In this document: piece after piece, positions 16,141-22,821 of the stretch
Position numbering within the stretch: the first letter of the stretch is position 1
How the letters are laid out: each line of letters opens with the position of its first letter
Source of the DNA: Actinomycetota bacterium
GTDB lineage: Bacteria > Actinomycetota > Actinomycetes > Mycobacteriales > Micromonosporaceae
Assembly (NCBI GenBank): GCA_005885555.1
Contig: VAWN01000093.1
Span: 1-35,720 of the forward strand
DNA: 35,720 nucleotides
Direction: 5' to 3'
Program-made: the position numbers and the translations under genes
Notes under the pieces: generated by a model
The model's database searches: none
Seen by the model: only the letters and a program-made list of their open reading frames with translations
What the model was told of the DNA's origin: nothing

Positions 16141-17097
16141 ATGACTGGACAGGACGTCCGGGAGACCGAGCACCGGATCACCGTGAAGGCGCCGGCGCAG
16201 ATCGTGTACCGGCTGCTCGCCGAGGTACCGGACTGGCCACTGATCTTCCCGCCGACCGTGTACGCGCACCGGATCGAGGGCACTGACCGGGAGGAGCGGA
16301 TCCAGATCTGGGCCACCGCCAACGGCGAGGCGAAGACCTGGGTGTCCCGCCGCGAGCTGGATCCGCAGCGCATGCGGATCCGCTTCCGGCAGGAGGTGTC
16401 GCAGCCGCCGGTGGCCGCGATGGGCGGTACCTGGTTCGTGGAGGAGCGGGCGCCGGGCGGGTGCCGGGTCCGGCTGCTGCACGACTACCGGGCGGTCGAC
16501 GACGACCCCGAGCGGCTGCGGTGGATCGACGACGCGGTCGAGCGCAACAGCCACGCCGAGCTGACCGCGCTCAAGCACACGGCGGAGCTCGCCGGTGCCT
16601 CGGCCGACCTGCGCCTGAGCTTCGAGGACACCGTCCTGGTCAACGGCGAGGGCAAGGACGCGTTCGACTTCATCAACGAGGCCGGGCTGTGGTCGCAGCG
16701 GTTGCCGCACGTGTCCCGGGTCGACCTGCGGGAGGAGGTACCCGGGCTCCAGTGGCTGACCATGGACACGGTGGCGCGGGACGGCTCGACGCACACCACG
16801 CGCTCGGTCCGGGTGTCCTTCCCGCACGAGCGGATCGTCTACAAGCAGGTCCAGGTACCGGCGCTGATGACGCTGCACACGGGGGAGTGGCTGTTCGAGG
16901 AGCGTACCGGCGGCGTGGCGGTCACCTCGCGCCACACGGTCGCGATCAACGAGGCCAACATCGTGCCGGTGCTCGGCGCGGGCTGCGGCGTCGAGGACGC
17001 GAAGGCGTACGTCCACGCGGCGTTGAGCGCCAACAGCCTGGCCACCCTCGGGCACGCCAGGGCGTATGCGGAGTCCCGGCGCGGAGTCGGTGGCTGA
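16141..17097 (+). CDS. Didomain aromatase/cyclase
   Basis: 318 residues, two START/Bet v1-like helix-grip domains in tandem. Domain 1 begins HRITVKAPAQIVYRLLAEVP with DWPLIFPP, and domain 2 (about 155-318) includes LVNGEGKDAFDFINEAGLW. This layout is that of the ActVII/UrdL/PgaL family, which aromatises the first ring of C-9-reduced chains and cyclises the second. ATG 16141 follows GAAGGAGCGCAGC. It sits in the L position, directly after the ketoreductase. The gene holds eight GTAC tetranucleotides, and each of its three Val-GTA codons is followed by C. Confidence 0.92.
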   Translation: MTGQDVRETEHRITVKAPAQIVYRLLAEVPDWPLIFPPTVYAHRIEGTDREERIQIWATANGEAKTWVSRRELDPQRMRIRFRQEVSQPPVAAMGGTWFVEERAPGGCRVRLLHDYRAVDDDPERLRWIDDAVERNSHAELTALKHTAELAGASADLRLSFEDTVLVNGEGKDAFDFINEAGLWSQRLPHVSRVDLREEVPGLQWLTMDTVARDGSTHTTRSVRVSFPHERIVYKQVQVPALMTLHTGEWLFEERTGGVAVTSRHTVAINEANIVPVLGAGCGVEDAKAYVHAALSANSLATLGHARAYAESRRGVGG

Positions 17098-17098
17098 G

Positions 17099-18619
17099 AT
17101 GACCCGGCCGGTGGTGCCGGTCCGGTCCTGCGAAGTCCTGATCGCGGGTGCCGGTCCGGTCGGTCTGATGCTGACCGTGCAGCTGCGCCGGTACGGGGTC
17201 CGGGTGGTCCTCGCCGAACAGCTCGACGAGCCGACCGGGGAGTCGCGCGCCTCGCAGCTCAACGCGCGCACCATGGAGATCCTCGACGAGTGTGGGCTGC
17301 TCGCCGACTTCGGTCCGGCGCCGTGTGAGCGGATCGGCCACTTCGGTGGCCTGCCGCTGGACGTGGGCGGCGTGGACAGCCCGTACGCGGGGCTGTGGAA
17401 GGTACCGCAGTTCCGGACGGAGTCGGTCCTCGCCCGCCGGGCGGTACGCGCGGGTGTCCGGATCCGGCGCGGGCACCGGGTTCGGGCCGCGGTACCCGAG
17501 GGCGACCGGGTCGTCGTCACGGTCGACGGGCCGTCCGGGCCGGTCCGGCTGCGCTGCCGGTACCTGGTCGGTTGCGACGGCGGGCGCAGCACGGTCCGCG
17601 AGCTGGCCGGGATCGCCTTTCCCGGTACCGACGCGGACCGCCGGCTGTACCGCGCGGACGTGGCCGGCATCGACGTACCGAACCGGCGGTTCGAGCGGAC
17701 ATCGGCGGGTCTGGCCGTAGCGGCCCGGCGCCCGGACGGGGTGACCCGGGTGATGGTGCACGAGTTCTCCCGGCCCGCGGGGGTACCCGATGAGCCGCCG
17801 CCGTTCGCCGAGGTCGTCGCCGCGTGGCGGCGGGTCACCGGCGAGGACATCGCGGCCGGTACGCCGCTGTGGCTGGACAGCTTCGGCGATGGAAGCCGGC
17901 TCGCCGACCGGTACCGCGCCGGGCGGATGCTGATCGCCGGCGACGCCGCGCACGTCCATATGCCGATCGGCGGCCACGCGCTCAACGTCGGCCTGCACGA
18001 CGCGGTGAACCTGGGGTGGAAGCTCGCCGCGGTGGTACGTGGTCGGGCGGTGCCGGGTCTGCTGGACTCGTACGGGACCGAGCGCCGGCCGGTGGCCGCC
18101 CGGGTGATCGCGGACGTCGACGCGCAGGCGCTGCTCCAACTCGGCGGGCCGGAGGTGGAGCCGGCCCGGGAGCTGGTACGGGAGCTGCTCGACCTGCCCG
18201 GGGTATCCGCCCGGATCGCCGACGCGTTGAGTGGCGTCGATGTCCGATATGACGTCGGCGCGGACGGCGGGGAGCATCCGCTGCTCGGCCGGCGGCTGCC
18301 GCACGAGGTCCTCGACACGGCCGCCGGTCCGGTACCGGTCGCCGGGCTGCTGCGCGACGGGGACCCGCTGCTGATCGACCTGTCCGGCCCCGCGTCGGGC
18401 TCGGTTGAGCGCGACTGGGCACCGTGGGCCGGGTACGTGCGTCGGGTACCCGCGGCGGTCCGGCCGGGCAGCGCACTCGCCGGTCTGCCCGCCGTCCTGG
18501 TCCGGCCGGACGGCCACGTCGTCGCGGTCTCCGGCGCGCCGCGTACGGCCCTGGAGCGCTGGTGCGGTCCACCCGCACAGCATCCGCTCGTATCGATCAA
18601 CGGGGGTTCGCATGGGTAG
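17099..18619 (+). CDS. PgaM/UrdM-like FAD monooxygenase (oxygenase half, unfused)
   Basis: 506 residues, class A flavoprotein monooxygenase. FAD motifs: VLIAGAGPVGLMLTVQL at the N-terminus, VGCDGGRSTVRELAG, and MLIAGDAAHVHMPIGGHALN followed by DAVNLGWKLA. In known angucycline clusters the gene after the aromatase (pgaM, urdM) encodes an oxygenase fused to a short-chain reductase, with the reductase also made from an internal start. Here the oxygenase stops at 18617-18619 and the reductase is a separate gene overlapping it by 8 nt. ATG 17099 was chosen (GGAG 12 nt upstream, 1 nt after the aromatase stop); GTG 17090 is an alternative. Likely function is a C-12b or C-2/3 tailoring oxidation, inferred from the family. 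Confidence 0.88.
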   Translation: MTRPVVPVRSCEVLIAGAGPVGLMLTVQLRRYGVRVVLAEQLDEPTGESRASQLNARTMEILDECGLLADFGPAPCERIGHFGGLPLDVGGVDSPYAGLWKVPQFRTESVLARRAVRAGVRIRRGHRVRAAVPEGDRVVVTVDGPSGPVRLRCRYLVGCDGGRSTVRELAGIAFPGTDADRRLYRADVAGIDVPNRRFERTSAGLAVAARRPDGVTRVMVHEFSRPAGVPDEPPPFAEVVAAWRRVTGEDIAAGTPLWLDSFGDGSRLADRYRAGRMLIAGDAAHVHMPIGGHALNVGLHDAVNLGWKLAAVVRGRAVPGLLDSYGTERRPVAARVIADVDAQALLQLGGPEVEPARELVRELLDLPGVSARIADALSGVDVRYDVGADGGEHPLLGRRLPHEVLDTAAGPVPVAGLLRDGDPLLIDLSGPASGSVERDWAPWAGYVRRVPAAVRPGSALAGLPAVLVRPDGHVVAVSGAPRTALERWCGPPAQHPLVSINGGSHG

Positions 18620-19385
18620 CCCACTGGTGGGGCGTACCGCCCTGGTCACCGGTTCGGACCGGGGCATCGGCCGGGCGATCGCCGAACGGCTGGCGCGCGA
18701 CGGCGCGCTGGTCGCCGTGCACTACGCCACCAGCCCGGACGCCGCACGGGAGGTGGTCGCCGGGATCGAGGCGGCCGGTGGCCGCGCGTTCCCCGTGGGC
18801 GCCGACTTCACGGTCCCCGGCGACGCCGACCGGCTCGCATCCGAGGTACTCGCCGGGATGCGGCGTTCGGACCGGGGCGAGCGGGTCGACATCCTGGTCA
18901 ACAACGCGGCGGTACTCGCGGGGGTGGCCTTCGACGAGGTCACCCCGGAGCTGTTCGATCAGCTGATGGCGGTCAACGCGAAGGCGCCGCTGTTCCTGTT
19001 GCGCCGGCTCCTCCCGGCGATTCCCACCGGTGGTCGGGTGGTCAACGTGTCGACCGGGCTCACCCGGTTCGCCAACCCGGCGGAGTTGGTACACGCGATG
19101 TCGAAGGCCGCGCTGGAGATGCTGACCCTGCACCTCGCCCGCCCGCTGGCCGAGCGGGGCATCACGGTCAACACCGTCGCTCCGGGGGTGACCGACAACG
19201 GCGGACGCCAGTACGACGACCCGGCCCTGCGTGCCGCGCTCGGCCGGCTGTCGGTGTTCGGGCGGATCGCCGAAGCGGCCGAGATCGCCGACGTGGTCGC
19301 CTTCCTCGCCGCTCCGGACAGCCGCTGGATCACGGGTACCTGGCTCGACGCCACCGGCGGCACGCTGCTCGGCTCGCTCGGATGA
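18612..19385 (+). CDS. Angucycline SDR reductase, LanV/PgaM-reductase-like
   Basis: 257 residues, short-chain dehydrogenase corresponding in position to the reductase half of PgaM/UrdM and to the separate LanV/CabV proteins, which reduce the C-6 ketone after hydroxylation. Cofactor motif VTGSDRGIGRAI and NNAA (residues 97-100) are present. Ser147 (NVSTG) and Lys165 remain, but the catalytic Tyr is His161 (VHAMSK, codon CAC at 19092-19094), so the normal YxxxK proton relay is altered. ATG 18612 overlaps the oxygenase stop by 8 nt, implying coupled translation of two partners. It ends 5 nt from the stop of the convergent regulator gene; there is no room for a terminator. Confidence 0.87.
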   Translation: MGSPLVGRTALVTGSDRGIGRAIAERLARDGALVAVHYATSPDAAREVVAGIEAAGGRAFPVGADFTVPGDADRLASEVLAGMRRSDRGERVDILVNNAAVLAGVAFDEVTPELFDQLMAVNAKAPLFLLRRLLPAIPTGGRVVNVSTGLTRFANPAELVHAMSKAALEMLTLHLARPLAERGITVNTVAPGVTDNGGRQYDDPALRAALGRLSVFGRIAEAAEIADVVAFLAAPDSRWITGTWLDATGGTLLGSLG

Positions 19386-19390
19386 CCGGG

Positions 19391-20467
19391 TCACGGCTCC
19401 TGTTCGAGGATCACCTGGTACAGCGCCGGCGTGGCGGTGACCTCGATGCTCTGGCCGGTGAGCACCGCCCGGATCCGGGACTGGAACTCCGGGTCGCCGC
19501 GCGCGTCGTGGTACGCGCTCAAGCTGGTCCAGTGCGCGATGTTGATCAGCTGAAAGCGGGCGTCGTCGGACAGCGCGCGGTGCAGCCGGGCGCAGAGGAA
19601 GCCCGGCTTGCTCTGCATGATCTTCGCGCGCTCCCGCCACCCGTCGATGAAGATGCCCAGGTCCTCCGGCGCGATCTCGAAAACATTGATCATCGTGATC
19701 GGGCTGCTTGCGTCGGTATGCCGGTTGGCCGACACCATCTCGACCAGGTCGGTTCCAGCGGTCATGTGCTCCATCGACTCGCGGCCGGGCAGCTGCGGGA
19801 TCGCGTCGCGGCCGAGCCGGTACCCGACGCCGCGCACGGTCACGATCCAGTCGCCGTCGCCGAGCTTGTTGCGCAGGCTGCTCACGTGCGTGTCGACGGT
19901 ACGGCTCCGGGTGCCCCACTCGTCGGCCCACACCTTCGACATCAGCTCCTTGCGCGAGACGACCGCGTCGGGCTGAGAGGCGAGCAGGTACAGCAGGTCG
20001 AACTCCTTGCGCGTCACGTCGACGACGCGCTCCCCGACGCGTACCTCGCGTTTACGCGGGTCGATGTGCAGGGCGCCGTGCGAGATCGCGACGGTTTCCG
20101 CCGCCGGTGCCGGTACCGCCCGGCGCAGCACGGCTTTCATCCGCGCGACCAGCTCACGGAACTCGAAGGGCTTGACGATGGAGTCGTCGGCTCCGGCATG
20201 CAGGCTCAGTACCCGGTCGACATGCGCTTCGTCAGCGGTGAAGGTGATGATCGGTGTGTTGCTGTTGGCCCGGATGTGCCGGCACACCTCGACCCCGTCG
20301 AGGTCCGGAAGATCTAATTCCAGGAGTACCAGATCGGCGTGTTCATAAGCGGACAGTGCCTCCTGACCTGAGCCGACTCGATCGATCTCGTATCCGTGGC
20401 GCGTCAGCCGGCCTATCATCGCATCCGCGCCGGCAACATCCGGTTCTACTAGGACAATCTGGACCAC
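19391..20467 (-). CDS. Atypical OmpR-type response regulator fused to a C-terminal ABM domain
   Basis: 358 residues, three parts: receiver domain (about 1-120), OmpR/PhoB winged helix (about 127-221, with TVDTHVSSLRNKLGD and TVRGVGYRLGR) and, after a 33-residue linker, an ABM domain (255-358) nearly collinear with the free-standing protein at 6177. In the receiver the phosphoacceptor Asp is Glu50 (LLELDLPDLDG) and the acidic pocket is degenerate (VEPD), while Thr and the Lys of VKPFEF remain. Such receivers, as in JadR1 of jadomycin, are controlled by ligand rather than phosphorylation. GTG 20467 follows GGGAGGGAG; the frame extends further but without a site. Leu51 is a TTA codon, suggesting bldA dependence. 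Likely the cluster activator; the ABM domain is a candidate product sensor. Confidence 0.88.
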   Translation of the reverse strand: MVQIVLVEPDVAGADAMIGRLTRHGYEIDRVGSGQEALSAYEHADLVLLELDLPDLDGVEVCRHIRANSNTPIITFTADEAHVDRVLSLHAGADDSIVKPFEFRELVARMKAVLRRAVPAPAAETVAISHGALHIDPRKREVRVGERVVDVTRKEFDLLYLLASQPDAVVSRKELMSKVWADEWGTRSRTVDTHVSSLRNKLGDGDWIVTVRGVGYRLGRDAIPQLPGRESMEHMTAGTDLVEMVSANRHTDASSPITMINVFEIAPEDLGIFIDGWRERAKIMQSKPGFLCARLHRALSDDARFQLINIAHWTSLSAYHDARGDPEFQSRIRAVLTGQSIEVTATPALYQVILEQEP

Positions 20468-20781
20468 AGCTATACTCCCTCCCCCGTCGAGAGATGTTGA
20501 AGCGTTGCATATTCTCCGGTCTGGCTGCAACCACGATGCCCGTCGTACATTCGATAGGCCGGTCGACTTGCCGGCGGCTGCCTAACATTCCGTTGACAAA
20601 CTTCGCAGAGGTCTCACACGGGAATTGTTGACCCCGTTGCGCGGTGCCGGGGAAAATAGCATCAGCGCATATTCGGCCGGGGTGTCGGGTGGGTGTGCAT
20701 CACCCCCCGAAGGCGGCCCTGCCCAATCGTTGTGCCATTCGCGGGAAACGAAGCGTACCCGAATTGCCGAGGAGGCCGATC
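20468..20781. promoter_or_regulatory. Divergent promoter region, regulator and antiporter
   Basis: 314 bp without a gene. It contains TTGACA at 20593-20598 and a second TTGAC at 20629, 36 bp apart and both preceded by GT, but no convincing -10 boxes and no 11-bp periodic array. AT-rich patches (GCATATTC near 20500 and 20670) stand out from the context. Both the regulator and the antiporter/flavin-reductase transcripts must start here. Confidence 0.5.
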
Positions 20782-22086
20782 ATGACCAGTCCCGCGACGG
20801 CGGCGGATCTGCGACTGGGCGTGGTGGTCGCTGGAATCGCGCTGGTACTGGTGACCGGACTCATGTTCGGCTGGCTGGCCCGACGGATACGGCAGCCGAT
20901 GGTGATCGGGGAGATCTTCGCCGGTATCGCACTCGGTCCCAGCGTGCTCGGCTTCTTGCCCGGACACCTCACCGACAAATTGTTCCCCGCGGCGGCCCGA
21001 CCATTGCTGTCCGCCGTTTCCCAGGTCGGGCTCGTGCTTTTCATGTTTCTGGTCGGCTGGGAGTTCGAGAAGCGGCTGTTGCGCCCTCACCGCACCGCCG
21101 CGCTCGTCATTTCGCTGTCTTCGATCGGGGTCGCATTCACGCTCGGCGTGGGGGTCGCGAGCCTGTTGTACGGGCGGCACGCGCAGATCGCCGGACACCA
21201 CATCAGCTTCTTCGCGTTCGCGCTCTTTCTCGGTGCCGCGATGTCGGTCACGGCATTTCCGGTGCTCGCCAGGATTCTCACCGACAACGGTCTGACGAAG
21301 TCGCGCGTGGGTACCCTCGCGCTCGCCGGCGCAGCCGTCGACGACGTCCTGGCGTGGTGCATGCTGGCGTATGTCTCGGCCGTGGTCAGCGCGGGCGGCC
21401 GTACCGGGACCATGGTGCGGATCGCCGTCCTCGCCGCGCTCTACGTCGCCGTGATGCTCTTCCTGGTACGCCCGTTGTTGGCGGTCGTGGTCGGCCGGTG
21501 GGCCGCCAGCGGACAGTGGCGCTCGCTGCTGATCTTCCTGTGCGCGGGCGCGTTCCTGTCGTCCTGGGCGACCACCTGGATCGGCATCCACGCGATCTTC
21601 GGCGCGTTCCTGTTCGGTTTCGTCATGCCCCGCGAGCCGGCCGGGCCGTTGACCGAGCACCTCCGTAAGCCGCTGGACCACATCGGCCTGGTACTCCTTC
21701 CGGTGTTCTTCATCGTCACCGGTCTGGGCGTGAACATCGGCGGGCTCGGCCCCCGCCAGTACCTCGAACTCGCGGCGATCATTTCGGTGGCGTGTGCCGG
21801 CAAACTGCTCGGCGCGATCCTGCCCGCCCGGATACTCGGGTTCTCCTGGTCGGAGTCGAGCGCGTTGGGCCTGCTGATGAACACCCGCGGGCTCACCGAG
21901 CTGGTCATTCTGAATGCGGCGGTCGGGCTTGGCGTGCTCGACGGTCAGATGTTCACGATGATGGTGATCATGGCATTGGTCACGACGGCGTTGGCGGGGC
22001 CGCTCCTGCCCCGTACCCGGGCATTCCGTGAACCGGTTCCCGAACGCGGGGCCCGCGGGTCCGCGCTCGCCGATGCCGTCCGCTGA
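20782..22086 (+). CDS. CPA2-type cation/proton antiporter
   Basis: 434 residues, about 12 hydrophobic segments, starting with LGVVVAGIALVLVTGLMFG. Family features: QPMVIGEIFAGIALGPSVLG near residue 40 and the mid-membrane ALAGAAVDDVLAWCMLAY, with the paired Asp residues that carry ions in Na+/H+ exchangers, and LLMNTRGLTELVILN near the end. ATG 20782 has GAGGAGGCC upstream; a longer frame (to 20644) is not protein-like. Antiporters of this kind occur in polyketide clusters and may help with self-protection, efflux or pH balance; the substrate cannot be read. It is divergent from the regulator and 23 nt upstream of the flavin reductase gene. Confidence 0.88.
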   Translation: MTSPATAADLRLGVVVAGIALVLVTGLMFGWLARRIRQPMVIGEIFAGIALGPSVLGFLPGHLTDKLFPAAARPLLSAVSQVGLVLFMFLVGWEFEKRLLRPHRTAALVISLSSIGVAFTLGVGVASLLYGRHAQIAGHHISFFAFALFLGAAMSVTAFPVLARILTDNGLTKSRVGTLALAGAAVDDVLAWCMLAYVSAVVSAGGRTGTMVRIAVLAALYVAVMLFLVRPLLAVVVGRWAASGQWRSLLIFLCAGAFLSSWATTWIGIHAIFGAFLFGFVMPREPAGPLTEHLRKPLDHIGLVLLPVFFIVTGLGVNIGGLGPRQYLELAAIISVACAGKLLGAILPARILGFSWSESSALGLLMNTRGLTELVILNAAVGLGVLDGQMFTMMVIMALVTTALAGPLLPRTRAFREPVPERGARGSALADAVR

Positions 22087-22109
22087 CGTGGCGGGGGAAG
22101 GAACGTGTC

Positions 22110-22634
22110 GTGACCGTTTCGGAAAGCGTCGACCCACGTGCGTTGCGTGCCGTGTGCTCGCATTTCGTGACCGGCGTGACGGTTATCACCAGTGGCTCCG
22201 GCGCTATCGCCGCGGGTACCACGGTCAATTCCTTCACATCGGTATCCCTGGACCCGCCGCTGGTGCTCTTCTGTCTGCACCGGCAGTCCCGGCTCGGGCC
22301 GGTGCTGGCCGGGTGCGGAATGTTCGTGGTGAACTTCCTGACAGCTCACCAGCAGCGCCTCGCATGGGCCTTCGCGGGGCGCGGTAACCTCACGGTCCAG
22401 GAGGTCGCGCAGCGCCATTCGGCGGGCGGTGTACCCATCATCGGGGAAAGCGTCGCCTTTCTCGCCTGCCGGGTCGCGAACGAGGTGGACGGCGGGGACC
22501 ATGTCATCGTCATCGGTGAGGTGACCGAGCTCGGAATCGCCGGGCACGGCCGCGATCCGTTGATTTTCTTCCGGGGCGCGATGGGTGCACTCGAGGACGG
22601 CCCGCCGCCGACGTACCCGATCATCGACGGGTGA
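22110..22634 (+). CDS. NAD(P)H:flavin oxidoreductase
   Basis: 174 residues of the HpaC-like flavin reductase family: N-terminal LRAVCSHFVTGVTVITSG, the flavin-binding GTTVNSFTSVSLDPPLVLFC and the late DHVIVIGEVTELG. It makes diffusible reduced flavin with NAD(P)H. Three potential users lie downstream: the halogenase, which absolutely needs FADH2, and the two-domain ABM protein, whose AlpJ/JadG relatives use reduced flavin. GTG 22110 follows GGAAGGAACGTGTC. It probably forms an operon with the antiporter. The 187-bp gap that follows carries the CCTGA repeat array and starts a new transcription unit. Confidence 0.9.
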   Translation: MTVSESVDPRALRAVCSHFVTGVTVITSGSGAIAAGTTVNSFTSVSLDPPLVLFCLHRQSRLGPVLAGCGMFVVNFLTAHQQRLAWAFAGRGNLTVQEVAQRHSAGGVPIIGESVAFLACRVANEVDGGDHVIVIGEVTELGIAGHGRDPLIFFRGAMGALEDGPPPTYPIIDG

Positions 22635-22644
22635 CCGGCGCGGG

Positions 22645-22683
22645 CCTGACATACGCCTGACAGAACCTGACCAGACCCTGAAG
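22645..22683 (+). promoter_or_regulatory. Array of four CCTGA direct repeats before the halogenase operon
   Basis: CCTGAC at 22645, 22656 and 22666 and CCTGAA at 22677: spacings of 11, 10 and 11 bp, one per helical turn on the same face. Arrays like this are bound by winged-helix activators of the OmpR/SARP type. The repeats end nine bases before TTGAAT (22693-22698), a possible -10, which is the geometry SARP-type activators use in place of a -35 box. Confidence 0.6.
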
Positions 22684-22821
22684 CAACCGGCATTGAATGG
22701 TGACGTACGAACACGGACGCTGATATCGGCGAATTCCGTCGGTACCTGAGCACGTAGGAACGGCCACGAGACAGACCCGCCGCGTTTAGTACCGCGTCGG
22801 AATCGGAAGGGGAGTGCCGTC

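Noticed and set aside
18405-18611. Fused frame suggesting a longer SDR protein
   Set aside because: This upstream part is the out-of-phase end of the oxygenase gene; the SDR begins at ATG 18612 with the normal Rossmann motif 11 residues in.
16081-18667. Two long antisense frames (847 and 573 residues) over the aromatase and PgaM-like oxygenase
   Set aside because: No protein-like features; the plus-strand genes have complete catalytic motifs and ribosome sites.
20644-20781. N-terminal extension of the antiporter
   Set aside because: No ribosome site and not membrane-like; ATG 20782 has GAGGAGG upstream.
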